Of a DNA stretch of 32,398 nt, positions 13,834 through 21,793 are shown in pieces; within the stretch, counting starts at the first letter, position 1, and each line of letters opens with the position of its first letter. The notes beneath the pieces are model-generated. The model was not told the DNA's origin. It ran no database searches and worked only from the letters and a program-made list of their open reading frames with translations. A program made the translations under genes and the position numbers. The stretch comes from Candidatus Gemmiger faecavium (GTDB lineage: Bacteria; Bacillota; Clostridia; Oscillospirales; Ruminococcaceae): positions 1 to 32,398 of the forward strand of contig DXFO01000006.1 of NCBI GenBank assembly GCA_019114415.1, read 5' to 3'.

Positions 13834-14144
13834 CGGATCATCAGATCTACGTATTGGTCGGGGAGGCCGAGAAGTACCGCGACCGGGACGCCTTCGTGTC
13901 TGATGCGACATTGTCGCATCAGATGGAGCATCTCGAGATTCCCGAAGCGGCCGAAAAGGCCGGAATCATCTGGGATGCAGTGAACCTCCCGTTTTCCGCG
14001 CTCAGGTCCTCGATGAACCTGACTCAAGCGCAGATGGCAGAACGCCTGTGCGCGCCTCGCCGCACTGTCGAAAATTGGGAGTATAGAAATACTTGCCCCG
14101 TGTATATCCGCCTTTTGATTGCCCGAGTTTGGCTTGGCCTGTAA
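13830..14144 (+). CDS. HTH protein coupled to the Cas7 homologue
   Basis: 104 residues. The C-terminal part (LRSSMNLTQAQMAERLCAPRRTVENWEYRNTCP) is an XRE/NadS-type helix-turn-helix. The N-terminal half is helical and charged, of unknown role. ATG overlaps the Cas7 stop in ATGA with GGAGGAATTCGT upstream, so the two are translated together. Likely represses the operon through the palindrome at 12377-12390, or acts as an antitoxin-like partner (inference). Confidence 0.75.
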   Translation: MTDHQIYVLVGEAEKYRDRDAFVSDATLSHQMEHLEIPEAAEKAGIIWDAVNLPFSALRSSMNLTQAQMAERLCAPRRTVENWEYRNTCPVYIRLLIARVWLGL

Positions 14145-14151
14145 TTTCTTT

Positions 14152-14173
14152 GGTACACACTTTTGGTACACAC
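14152..14173 (+). repeat. attP arm-type repeats, left pair
   Basis: Two direct copies of GGTACACAC at 14152-14160 and 14165-14173, 13 bases apart. An equivalent pair lies on the other side of the core at 14336-14356. Short direct repeats flanking a core are the normal layout of arm-type integrase sites. Confidence 0.65.
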
Positions 14174-14261
14174 TTTTTATTTTTGGTAGCGAAACTATTT
14201 TGTTTTACGCAATTATATGATGCAAAAATATGTCGTTGTTGCGTTATCTGCAATAATCGTT

Positions 14262-14289
14262 GTGTGTTCGACTCCCATCACCTGCTCCA
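14262..14289 (+). other. attP: attP core: 3' end of a tRNA-Gly
   Basis: The stretch reads as a T-arm (GTGTG-TTCGACT-CCCAT), acceptor strand CACCTGC, discriminator T and CCA. Bacterial tRNA-Gly ends in a closely similar way (CACCCGCTCCA). No 5' tRNA half is present, so this is the part of the host gene restored on integration. One T-stem mismatch may mark where host identity stops. The exact crossover cannot be seen. The gap 14145-14426 otherwise holds only arm repeats and two terminators. Confidence 0.7.
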
Positions 14290-14290
14290 T

Positions 14291-14330
14291 AAATCGCTCG
14301 AAAGATCGTTGGTTTTTCGGGCGATTTTTT
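14291..14330 (+). terminator. Intrinsic terminator beside attP
   Basis: A 13-bp stem AAATCGCTCGAAA (14291-14303) / TTTCGGGCGATTT (14315-14327) with one G-T pair, followed by T residues. It would end the cargo transcript and, after integration, could also serve the host tRNA. Confidence 0.75.
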
Positions 14331-14335
14331 GTTAT

Positions 14336-14356
14336 GGTACACACTTTGGTACACAC
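14336..14356 (+). repeat. attP arm-type repeats, right pair
   Basis: GGTACACAC at 14336-14344 and 14348-14356, 12 bases apart and in the same orientation as the left pair. Confidence 0.65.
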
Positions 14357-14372
14357 TTGCTATTTTCTTACA

Positions 14373-14418
14373 AAAGCAAAAGCCCCAACCTGTAAGCGGT
14401 ATTTACAGGTTGGGGCTT
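14373..14418 (-). terminator. Terminator of the late operon
   Basis: A perfect 16-bp stem (14380-14395 with 14403-14418, GCCCCAACCTGTAA) with a 7-base loop. On the minus strand it is followed by a U-rich run. It lies 9 bases past the holin stop and ends late transcription before attP. Confidence 0.9.
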
Positions 14419-14426
14419 CATTTGTC

Positions 14427-14876
14427 TTACTTATTCGAGCTTTGTTCTACCATCTCGGCGGTAACCTTCAGACCATTTACCAGCACAGCCGGAACGTTAT
14501 AACCCATCTCTACAAAATTTTCGCAGATGGAGCGGGCCTCGTTGACGAGCAGGCAGGCCAGGGTAAACCATCCGATCAGCGCCAGGAAAGACAGATCCAC
14601 GCCGAGCAGGTCGGAGCCCAGGTGGGTGAATGTGCTGGCAATCAGAAAGGCCACCGCGATAATGGCCCAGTAGCCGGTTTTCTTCACGATGCCGATCAGG
14701 CCGGCAGCGCTGCTCTCTTTGTGCAATTTGCGGCTTTTGGCCCAGCCGGACAGCCAGTCGATCACGTTCAGCAGCAGGTAGGCCGCGAACAGATACCAGT
14801 ATGTGCCGAAGATTGCCGTAAGCAGCGCCACGGCGGCCCCAACAAGGGCATTGTAGGTGTCGATGATCTTGGTCAT
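14427..14876 (-). CDS. Phage holin (Hol44 / phage_holin_4 type)
   Basis: 149 residues with several hydrophobic segments (about 12-42, 68-86 and 94-112). The pattern LLLNVIDWLSGWAKS and the mid-protein KKTGYWAIIAVAFLIA match the Gram-positive phage_holin_4 family. It would form membrane lesions that release the lysin. ATG follows AAAGGAG. It is the last late gene, separated from the GH25 lysin by a DUF6275 gene. Confidence 0.85.
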   Translation of the reverse strand: MTKIIDTYNALVGAAVALLTAIFGTYWYLFAAYLLLNVIDWLSGWAKSRKLHKESSAAGLIGIVKKTGYWAIIAVAFLIASTFTHLGSDLLGVDLSFLALIGWFTLACLLVNEARSICENFVEMGYNVPAVLVNGLKVTAEMVEQSSNK

Positions 14877-14898
14877 AATACGCTTGCTCCTTTCATCA

Positions 14899-15165
14899 TT
14901 ACTCTTTCACGCAGCGGTTTTCAAACTTCTTGTATGCGTCAAAGTAGATTTCCCCTTTGTCGCCGTTGTAGGTAACTTCGTAGTACATACCGTCGTGCAA
15001 GGTGGTGGAAAGAAGCGCCTTGAAGTTCTGGAGAGTCTTGCAGCACCAGACCACGAAAACACTGTACTCGGGCGCAGGCTCAGACTTATCCAGATGCTCA
15101 TCAGTGTAGTTGGCCACAAGGTCGATTGCTTTGCTCAGAAATTCGGTATCCTTGGTGATTTTCAT
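14899..15165 (-). CDS. DUF6275 family protein
   Basis: 88 residues. VFVVWCCKTLQNFKALLSTT ... DGMYYEVTYNGDKGEIYFDAYKKFENRC is the signature of DUF6275, a small conserved phage protein usually found among lysis or tail-end genes. ATG has GAGAGGAGGCATAACC in front. The role is unknown; placement between lysin and holin suggests a link to lysis. Confidence 0.8.
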   Translation of the reverse strand: MKITKDTEFLSKAIDLVANYTDEHLDKSEPAPEYSVFVVWCCKTLQNFKALLSTTLHDGMYYEVTYNGDKGEIYFDAYKKFENRCVKE

Positions 15166-15179
15166 GGTTATGCCTCCTC

Positions 15180-16187
15180 TCAGCCGGGCAGCACCAGCAC
15201 CTGGCCGGGGTGGATGGTATCGACAGTGGTGCGGCCGTTGGCGGCCGCCAGCTCCTGCATTCGGCTTCCGCTGCCCAGCTGCTCGGCCGCGATCTTCCAC
15301 CAGCTGTCACCCGGCTGCACAGTGTAGGTGCGCTGGGCGGGGGAAGTGGTGGCGCCGCCGGGCAGGCGGATGACCTGGCCGGGATGGATTACGGTGGCGG
15401 CGGTGGCATTGTTGGCGGCCAGCAGCTCGTGCATCCGGCTGCCACTGCCCAGCTGTTTATCGGCGATGCGCCACCAGCTGTCGCCCGGCTGCACGGTATA
15501 GGTGCGGCCCGGCTGGGGCTGCGGGTCGGGCGCAGAGGGCTTGTCCGGCTGCCCCGCCCAGCCGTTCAGGCCGCTGGCTTTCACCACCGTCAGCAGGTCG
15601 GGGCGCTCGACGCGGCTGAGATCAACTCCGCCCGCGATGCCCGGCACCTGCCCGGCGCTGGTGTACTGGTGCAGATCGCGCTGGAGCTGAGTGTCGGGCT
15701 GGGCGCGGTAGTCGGCCAGCCAGAGGGTGTATTTTTTCGCCAGGCGGGCATGGTCCAGCTTGGTGCGGAACCAGCTGGTGTTGGCGTAGATGCCCACGAA
15801 ATACCCGGCCGCCTCCATCACCTCGGCCCACGCCTCAGCCTGGGCGGTGAGCTGTGCGCGGCTCAGTGCGCCCATGCGGCGGGGCTCCTCCAGATCATAA
15901 TACACCGGCAGTTCCAGCTGCTTGCCCGCCAGCACGCGCTTGCAGAACTCGGCCTCCTCGCGCGCCTTCTCCAGCGTGTCGGCTGCAGAGTAATAGTAGG
16001 CGCCCACCGGCACGCCCGCCGCCTTGAACCCGGCATAGTGCTGTTCAAAGCACTCGTCGGGGCAGCACTCGTTGGCGTCGCCCCAGCCGGTGTACCCGCA
16101 GCGCAGGATCGCGCCCTCGATATGCTTTGCCGCCTCCGTGTAATGGATGGTCGGCTGATATTTGCTTACGTCCAGGATCTGTGCCAT
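15180..16187 (-). CDS. GH25 endolysin with two LysM domains
   Basis: 335 residues. Residues 1-~205 form a GH25 muramidase: ILDVSKYQ with D6 and YYDLEE with D98 and E100 as candidate catalytic acids, ending in LHQYTSAGQVPGIAGGVDLSR. After a Pro/Asp linker come two LysM repeats (each starting TYTVQPGDSWW and ending HPGQV with LPG) that bind peptidoglycan glycan. It hydrolyses the MurNAc-GlcNAc bond at lysis. No signal peptide, so export depends on the holin. ATG follows AAAGGAGC. Confidence 0.95.
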   Translation of the reverse strand: MAQILDVSKYQPTIHYTEAAKHIEGAILRCGYTGWGDANECCPDECFEQHYAGFKAAGVPVGAYYYSAADTLEKAREEAEFCKRVLAGKQLELPVYYDLEEPRRMGALSRAQLTAQAEAWAEVMEAAGYFVGIYANTSWFRTKLDHARLAKKYTLWLADYRAQPDTQLQRDLHQYTSAGQVPGIAGGVDLSRVERPDLLTVVKASGLNGWAGQPDKPSAPDPQPQPGRTYTVQPGDSWWRIADKQLGSGSRMHELLAANNATAATVIHPGQVIRLPGGATTSPAQRTYTVQPGDSWWKIAAEQLGSGSRMQELAAANGRTTVDTIHPGQVLVLPG

Positions 16188-16205
16188 TGTTGTGCTCCTT
16201 TCGTG

Positions 16206-16943
16206 TCAATACTTGATGATATAGTTGAGGTAGATGGTGTTCTGCCGCACATCGAAAGCGGTGCCGCTGCCCAGTGTGTTGCTCTCCAGCCGTGCCGCGC
16301 CCGACCGCGTGCCCATCTGCAGCGTCCTGCCGGATTCGCTGCCGGTTCGGGTGCTGTCCACGATCCAGGTGCCGTTGTCCTCCAGATTCAGCTTTTCGGC
16401 GGGCAGGTTGGCGCGGGCGATCTGTTTGCTGTCGGCGCCTGCCGTATCGCCAACGCTCTGGCTGGTACCGCGCATAGCCACCACGCGGCCGCTCAGATCA
16501 GGCAGTGCAAAGGTGGTTTTGCCGTCTCCTGCTCCATAGGTGGTGCCAATGGCCTTAAAGAGTGCAGCGTATTGTGTGCGGGACACCAGGTTCCCGCCGC
16601 ACCACAGCCATCCGTCCGGCAGAGATACGCCCGCATAAGGTATTACCGCGCCGGGAGGAACATACCAGTCGCCGGCATGCCCCTGCCCACCCACGTGATT
16701 CATGAGCGTATTGGCCGTTTGGGCGTTTGCAGCCTCGGCAGCCTTGTCAGCCTGCGCCACCACGCCCGGCGCGCTGCCGCCGTATTCGCTTTCGAACATA
16801 TCGCCGGGTACCAGCGTGCCGCGTATCTGCTTTCCGGCGGCATTGTACGCGGTTTCGTCTTTCAGCAAGTCCTCCGGCCTGACGGTTGAATCCGAGATAT
16901 CCATTAGGGTGCGGCCGGCGAATTCCACCTTGTTTACATTCAT
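16206..16943 (-). CDS. Tail fibre protein with collar domain (fibre B)
   Basis: 245 residues. The N-terminal ~45 (GRTLMDISDSTVRPEDLLKD) resemble the start of the next tail gene. The middle carries a phage tail-collar domain (VPPGAVIPYAGVSLPDGWLWCGG, then TFALPDLSGRVV). The C-terminal ~80 residues nearly duplicate the tip of fibre A at 18167. A likely receptor-contacting fibre. ATG overlaps the upstream stop in ATGA. Confidence 0.8.
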   Translation of the reverse strand: MNVNKVEFAGRTLMDISDSTVRPEDLLKDETAYNAAGKQIRGTLVPGDMFESEYGGSAPGVVAQADKAAEAANAQTANTLMNHVGGQGHAGDWYVPPGAVIPYAGVSLPDGWLWCGGNLVSRTQYAALFKAIGTTYGAGDGKTTFALPDLSGRVVAMRGTSQSVGDTAGADSKQIARANLPAEKLNLEDNGTWIVDSTRTGSESGRTLQMGTRSGAARLESNTLGSGTAFDVRQNTIYLNYIIKY

Positions 16944-17554
16944 TTGCGTGCCCTCATTGCGGCTTTTCCCGTGCCGCCGATGGTGACCGTGAGGCCCCCT
17001 GCGGAGTTCTCGCTCTCGGTGTACGGGATAGCCTCCACAGTTACCTGAGACAGGTAGTTGTATCCCTCGTCGGGGGTGATGACCTGCTGCTCGGTGGTGG
17101 GGGTGGCTGTTTTGGATTGCGCTTTGACATCCTCGGTGCCGCTCATGGTGCCTTCTACGCCCAGGATCGTGATGCCCTGGCGGATGTTGTCCGGTACCAG
17201 CTTGGACTTTTCGGCCGCGGCGATGCCAACCGCGCCGCTGCCGTCGTGGTAGCCCAGGGGTACCGTGTAGGGGGTGTCCTTGTCGGCGATCTCGCCGGCC
17301 ACCGCGCCGTTGTTGGGCATGGTGCCGGTGACCTTACTTCCGCGCACATAGGCCGTCTTACTCTCCAGCAGCTCGGCGGCCGTAGCGTTGGCGTCACCGG
17401 TGTCGGCGTCGAAGGTGTTGGTGCCGGTGATGATTGCGCCGGATTTGTCGTGGGCAGTAATCCCTTCTGCCAACTTATCGGCCGTGACGGTGTCGGTGGT
17501 GAGATCGATGAGCACCTTGCCGCCATAGATTACTTTGTTGTTATTCAGTGCCAT
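16940..17554 (-). CDS. Tail fibre / baseplate-associated protein
   Basis: 204 residues. GGKVLIDLTTDTVTADKLAEG and AYVRGSKVTGTMPNNGAV recur in Clostridia phage tail proteins, as does the C-terminal YNYLSQVTVEAIPYTE. Beta-rich and Thr/Gly-rich, probably trimeric. ATG overlaps the preceding stop (TAATG) behind GGAGG. Exact place in the tail tip is unknown. Confidence 0.7.
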   Translation of the reverse strand: MALNNNKVIYGGKVLIDLTTDTVTADKLAEGITAHDKSGAIITGTNTFDADTGDANATAAELLESKTAYVRGSKVTGTMPNNGAVAGEIADKDTPYTVPLGYHDGSGAVGIAAAEKSKLVPDNIRQGITILGVEGTMSGTEDVKAQSKTATPTTEQQVITPDEGYNYLSQVTVEAIPYTESENSAGGLTVTIGGTGKAAMRARK

Positions 17555-17856
17555 TAGTTTCCTCCAATATAGATGGTGTTGCCATTTGCGGGGTTTTCGG
17601 TGACGTAGACGGGGATTCCCAGCACAGTGACATCCTGCTCCATGCGCCGGCCCTCCGTGGGCAGCGTTTGCGCGGCGGGGCGCGGGATGGCGGTATAATC
17701 GCCATCATACACCGGATACTGCTCGCCGGCCTGGCCGATATACACCCTCCCGGTGATCCGCGGCGCCGGGACGACGCAGCCTGCGATCTGTGCCGGCCGG
17801 ATGCTGCCATGCACAGATGCCCGTGTGCGGATGCTGCCGCGCAGTTCAGATGACAT
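17554..17856 (-). CDS. Small tail-tip protein
   Basis: 100 residues, beta-rich (GSIRPAQIAGCVVPAPRITGRVYIG) with a C-terminal TVLGIPVYVTENPANGNTIYIGG. Such proteins accompany fibre genes in Oscillospiraceae phages; no established function. ATG overlaps the previous gene by 11 bases. Confidence 0.6.
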   Translation of the reverse strand: MSSELRGSIRTRASVHGSIRPAQIAGCVVPAPRITGRVYIGQAGEQYPVYDGDYTAIPRPAAQTLPTEGRRMEQDVTVLGIPVYVTENPANGNTIYIGGN

Positions 17857-18154
17857 CGTTCACCACCTCCAGCACTGCAAATTCGCCGTAGATTGGCGTG
17901 GCCACCAACGTTTTGTCGGCGTCGTACAGCCGCACGTCAAAGCGATATTCGCCGGGGCTGATGCTTTTTGTGTCCTCGTGCCGGATGTTGGCCGCCCCGT
18001 CAACAACCGGCACTGTAAACATCGGACTGCCAGCAATACCCGCCGAAAACACCAGTTGCTGCCCCGGCGCCGGTGTAAACACCTCGCCGTTCTGGTCCGT
18101 GAGCACAACGCCGAGCTGGAGGGTGTCGCCGCGGCGGATCTCGATTCTTTCCAT
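17846..18154 (-). CDS. Baseplate accessory beta-sandwich protein
   Basis: 102 residues (MERIEIRRGDTLQLGVVLTD ... SISPGEYRFDVRLYDADKTL). Alternating strands resemble an Ig-like baseplate-wedge domain. ATG behind GAGGGAGAC. Role inferred from position between fibres. Confidence 0.6.
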   Translation of the reverse strand: MERIEIRRGDTLQLGVVLTDQNGEVFTPAPGQQLVFSAGIAGSPMFTVPVVDGAANIRHEDTKSISPGEYRFDVRLYDADKTLVATPIYGEFAVLEVVNDVI

Positions 18155-18166
18155 GTCTCCCTCCCG

Positions 18167-19315
18167 TCAGCACTTGATGATATAGTGTACATACATGGTC
18201 GCCTGCCGCACGTCGAAGGCGGTGCCGCTGCCCAGTGTGTTGGTATCCAGCCGCGCTGCGCCCGACCGCGTGCCCATCTGCAGCGTCTTGCCGGATTCGC
18301 TGCCGGTTTGGGTGCTGTCCACGATCCAGGTGCCGTTGTCCTCCAGATTCAGCTTTTCGGCGGGCAGGTTGGCGCGGGCGATCTGTTTGCTGTCGGCCCC
18401 CGCCCTGCTCGCCAGCGCGTTGGATGCGTTCGCACCCGCCGCTACCCGGCCGCGCAGGTCGGGCAGCGTGAAGGTGGTGCTGCCGTTGCCCGCGCCGTAG
18501 GTGGTGCCGATGACGGCAAACAGGTCCGCGTAGGTGGTGCGGGAGACGGCGCTGCCGTCGCACAGCAGCCAGCCCGCGGGGGCGGCTGCGCCTGCATACG
18601 GCACGATCATACCCGGCGGGGCGTACCATTCCGGCGAATGCGTTGCCAGCAGTTCGCTGTCCTGTGCCACGTTGGCGCTGCGGGCTGTTTCTGCGTTGGT
18701 AGACTTGGTAGCATTGGTGGCCGTATCTGCCTTTTTTACAATTCCGGCCGCGCTTCCTCCGTATTCTGTTTTGGTCAGCAAATTATCAGGATTTATGCTG
18801 GCTGCGCTGGCATCGGCGTCTTGGGCGCTTTGAGCGGCAGCAGCTGCGGCCGCCTGGGCATCTTGTACGTTTTGCAGCGTCTTGGCCACCTGCTCGGTCA
18901 GAGCGTTGTAATACACGTCGGCCTCCGGCGCCAACAACCCCGGCACCGCCTGGATGTTGAGTTCAAAGTTCCAGCTGGCCAGCTGGTATCCTTCGGCGCC
19001 GTTAATCAGCAAACAGAGGGTGTTTTTCCCGGGCGAAGAGACCGCCTGTTCGGCAATCTCTACCGTCACCACGTTTTCGTTTATGGAAAATGCCGAGTGT
19101 GTGCCTCCGTCCGGCTCGGTGATTGTGTCATACCATCCCGCAGGCATTCCGGCCGCTCCAAATCGCACCGTCAGAGCGATGCCCGCCGGCGGCTCCCAGG
19201 GCGCCCCGGAATCCGACAGGACCACCTTGAAGAACCGGCTCATACTGTCGGCCTGTTTGGCGTAGATCACCAGCGGTCCGGACGGTGTTGAGATGTCAAG
19301 GTTAAAGGTTTGCAT
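18167..19315 (-). CDS. BppU-like baseplate/collar fibre (fibre A)
   Basis: 382 residues. Residues 1-~135 look like the N-terminal baseplate-attachment domain of BppU-type proteins. An Ala-rich coiled coil (about 140-165) leads to a tail-collar domain (APPGMIVPYAGAAAPAGWLL ... TTFTLPDLRGRV) and a C-terminal tip nearly identical to that of fibre B. ATG 19315 follows AGGAGGGAGAA. Probable receptor-binding component. Confidence 0.8.
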   Translation of the reverse strand: MQTFNLDISTPSGPLVIYAKQADSMSRFFKVVLSDSGAPWEPPAGIALTVRFGAAGMPAGWYDTITEPDGGTHSAFSINENVVTVEIAEQAVSSPGKNTLCLLINGAEGYQLASWNFELNIQAVPGLLAPEADVYYNALTEQVAKTLQNVQDAQAAAAAAAQSAQDADASAASINPDNLLTKTEYGGSAAGIVKKADTATNATKSTNAETARSANVAQDSELLATHSPEWYAPPGMIVPYAGAAAPAGWLLCDGSAVSRTTYADLFAVIGTTYGAGNGSTTFTLPDLRGRVAAGANASNALASRAGADSKQIARANLPAEKLNLEDNGTWIVDSTQTGSESGKTLQMGTRSGAARLDTNTLGSGTAFDVRQATMYVHYIIKC

Positions 19316-19325
19316 TTCTCCCTCC

Positions 19326-21077
19326 TTACTGGCCCACAAGTACCCAATCGTTTTGCGTCAGTTCTGTGCCCCTTTTCCAGCTGATGGACCGCATCTCTTG
19401 GCTATATCCGGGCCGCAGTTTTGATGTTGTCACTTGGTCAACGTCTACAAAAGCATACTCCTCTTGGGTATTCGGGTTTCCCCATCCCATTACCACCTTT
19501 CCCTGCATTTCTCCCTGTGTCACCCCTCTTGGATAGTGCAGTACAAAAATGGATGTGCTAACAGCCGAAAATCCGTTGGCATTTGTGTATATCGACCCTA
19601 CATCTTTCTCGCTGATTTTGTAGCTTATGCCCTCAGAGTCAATTTCAAGCTTTACGACATCTCCGTTTGGAATAGTCTTTTGACTTTGCAGATGATCGGC
19701 AATCAAATTTACCACCTTGACCAGCGCAGCATTAAGCGTTCCCGCGGTGATGAAATCTGCCACGATTTCGCCGTCCTGTGTGATGGCTGTGCGGTACGAT
19801 CCGTTGTATCCGGTAGAGCTGTAACCAAGGCCGCCGTTGTTCCAGCGCCATACTTTGGTGGCAGTGGCAATATCTGGCGTATCCATGATGAGGATCTCGT
19901 AGGGCTGTCCCAGCTCATTCCGCCGGTAGATCACATATCCTCCTTTTGTGCCGGTGATCCAGTTGGTGGCCGAATTTACGGCATTTTGAAGTTCGCTGTT
20001 TGTGGGCCTGTCTTTGATCTCGCTGCCCTGGTCCGCAATCGTATCAGAGATATTCGTGCGCACCTCTCCGATCTCCACCGAGTTGTACCGCTCCAGCAGT
20101 ACGTCGGTCTCGATTTTCACGATCTCGGCTTTGGCGTCTACGCCCAGCCGCTCAAACTGGATTGTGACGGTGTCGCAGAGGTCGCATTTTTCCAGCAGGG
20201 CCAGGTCCTTGTTTTCTTCCGTCTGTTCGAGCTGCACAAAGCTGGCTTGAATGCTGACTGTTGGGATTCCTACCTTGTTGTCTTTGACATAGCTTTCGGC
20301 GCGCTCCTGCAGCTGCTCCGGCGTGGGCTGATCTTCAAAACCGCTCGAAAAGTCAACCGTCAAAACTCTGACAAAGTCGTATGTACCAGGCGCCGGCACG
20401 ATTTTAGGATCGCACACCACCAGGTTCCCGTCGCTGTCTGTCCAATAGGGATAGATTCCAGTGTAGACATTGTCGATGTTCCGGTCCTGTTCAATGTCCG
20501 TGAGGTTTTTACCGTACCGGATATTCACTCCGTTGTCTCTGCCTCTTTGGTTCCAGAGCTTAACAGTGAAATTATCCCACTCGTACTCTCCGCCGTACAC
20601 GTCCAGTACGCTTCCAGTTTGACCGCCCAGCACGCTGCGCGTAGAACTGGGCACCGGCACCGAGAACTTTGCCTCTGTGCTTTTGTCGGTCCAAAACTCG
20701 AAGGGGCTGGATACGGCCGCATTGCTCTGCAGCGCAGCCATTGCCGCCGGCGCGTTTTCGGCCGTGAATGGGTTCAGCGGAATTCCCGCGAGATCATACG
20801 CGATGTGTCTCGCGTAGATGGCGCAGATGCCATTCATGGGCCGGGTGATGCGGTAGATTCGGAAAGGCTGCGGGCTGCGGTAGGGGCTGGGAATGGCCAG
20901 CAGAATGCAGCGGTCGGAGATGTCCTCGAAATGCAGCCCGGTCATCGGGTATTGCATTTCGAGTTCAAAAATGCCGTTTCGTTCTTCTGTGACCTTACAG
21001 CTGATCGCGTCCGGTAGCGCTCCAAGCCCCTGTGTCTTCCACTCTGCGGCGTTTGCCGGGAAAAGAATAGGATTCAT
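19326..21077 (-). CDS. Tail-associated endopeptidase-like protein (Tal)
   Basis: 583 residues. The N-terminal ~350 match the phage minor structural/endopeptidase-tail family that forms the tail tip hub (ITRPMNGICAIYARHIAYDL; RYTAV-like region replaced by VNIRYGKNLTDIEQDRN). The C-terminal part is a beta-rich extension. Follows Dit directly, ATGA overlap, with GAGGTG 9 bases before ATG 21077. No peptidase motif could be confirmed by eye. Confidence 0.85.
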   Translation of the reverse strand: MNPILFPANAAEWKTQGLGALPDAISCKVTEERNGIFELEMQYPMTGLHFEDISDRCILLAIPSPYRSPQPFRIYRITRPMNGICAIYARHIAYDLAGIPLNPFTAENAPAAMAALQSNAAVSSPFEFWTDKSTEAKFSVPVPSSTRSVLGGQTGSVLDVYGGEYEWDNFTVKLWNQRGRDNGVNIRYGKNLTDIEQDRNIDNVYTGIYPYWTDSDGNLVVCDPKIVPAPGTYDFVRVLTVDFSSGFEDQPTPEQLQERAESYVKDNKVGIPTVSIQASFVQLEQTEENKDLALLEKCDLCDTVTIQFERLGVDAKAEIVKIETDVLLERYNSVEIGEVRTNISDTIADQGSEIKDRPTNSELQNAVNSATNWITGTKGGYVIYRRNELGQPYEILIMDTPDIATATKVWRWNNGGLGYSSTGYNGSYRTAITQDGEIVADFITAGTLNAALVKVVNLIADHLQSQKTIPNGDVVKLEIDSEGISYKISEKDVGSIYTNANGFSAVSTSIFVLHYPRGVTQGEMQGKVVMGWGNPNTQEEYAFVDVDQVTTSKLRPGYSQEMRSISWKRGTELTQNDWVLVGQ

Positions 21078-21793
21078 AGTGTCCACCACCTCGGGATAAC
21101 TTCGACGGCCGTGATGCCGCCGGAAAAAGCAACGGCGGTTTCCCCGCGCGCAAGCACAGGGAACCCGCCTGTTACTGTGATGTTGTTGTTGAGATTCATG
21201 GTTCCGTCATAGGCGTTTTGCGTGTCACTGTCAATCGTGATGCTCCCTGACATGCCGGTGATCTCGATCGTGCTGCCGCCTACCAGCAATCTGCCTTCTC
21301 CCGTGCCCTTCAGGCGTATGAGAGGCAGCGCCGGCATCCACTGGTTCTGCAGCTTTTGGCCGCTTTGGGTGATTTCCAGAGCATGCTCTCCGCTTTTCAG
21401 GAACCTCTGCGGTTTGCACTCGAATTCCAAAGTCGCCCTTCCGCGCACAAGCATCCAGTTTTGTACGTCAATCGGCCCGGCGAAAATCGCCATGCGGTAG
21501 ATGTCGGGGTCATAGGAGTCTTCCAGTCTTACATAGCCCTGAGAGCCCAAAAGCCAAAGCGCAATGTCTCTGGCTGCCCGTGTAGCGTTTTTGGAAGGGT
21601 TTTTAAACCAGATTTCGTAGGCCTGCGCTGTGTTTGCGTAGGTGCCGGTATCGATCAGGAGATCTCCATTTCTTCCCGGAACCTGTATTTTCTCCACATT
21701 CCGTGCAGCGGCAGCGAAAGACGGGCATTTCTCAATGCAGATCCCGAATTCCAGGCTGCTTTTCCCTGCAAAGAAGATCGCATCTCTCACCAT
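21074..21793 (-). CDS. Distal tail protein (Dit)
   Basis: 239 residues of the siphovirus Dit/tail-component family: N-terminal IFFAGKSSLEFGICI, VPGRNGDLLIDTGTY belt region and FECKPQRFL near residue 130, followed by a galectin-like C-terminal half. Forms the hexameric ring joining tail tube and hub. Lies between tape measure and Tal as usual. ATG overlaps the tape-measure stop. Confidence 0.9.
   Translation of the reverse strand: MVRDAIFFAGKSSLEFGICIEKCPSFAAAARNVEKIQVPGRNGDLLIDTGTYANTAQAYEIWFKNPSKNATRAARDIALWLLGSQGYVRLEDSYDPDIYRMAIFAGPIDVQNWMLVRGRATLEFECKPQRFLKSGEHALEITQSGQKLQNQWMPALPLIRLKGTGEGRLLVGGSTIEITGMSGSITIDSDTQNAYDGTMNLNNNITVTGGFPVLARGETAVAFSGGITAVEVIPRWWTL

Noticed and set aside
14221..14290. 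Complete tRNA gene
   Set aside because: Only T-arm and acceptor 3' half are present; no 5' acceptor strand, D-arm or anticodon arm upstream.
14152..14356. GGTACACAC repeats as a mini CRISPR array serving the Cas7 protein
   Set aside because: Repeats are only 9 bases, spaced 12-13 bases within each pair, and flank a tRNA end; they fit integrase arm sites. No type I-C-like repeat was seen anywhere.
15210..16889. Long plus-strand open frame over lysin and fibre genes
   Set aside because: High GC leaves antisense frames open; the minus-strand proteins have clear GH25, LysM and collar domains.
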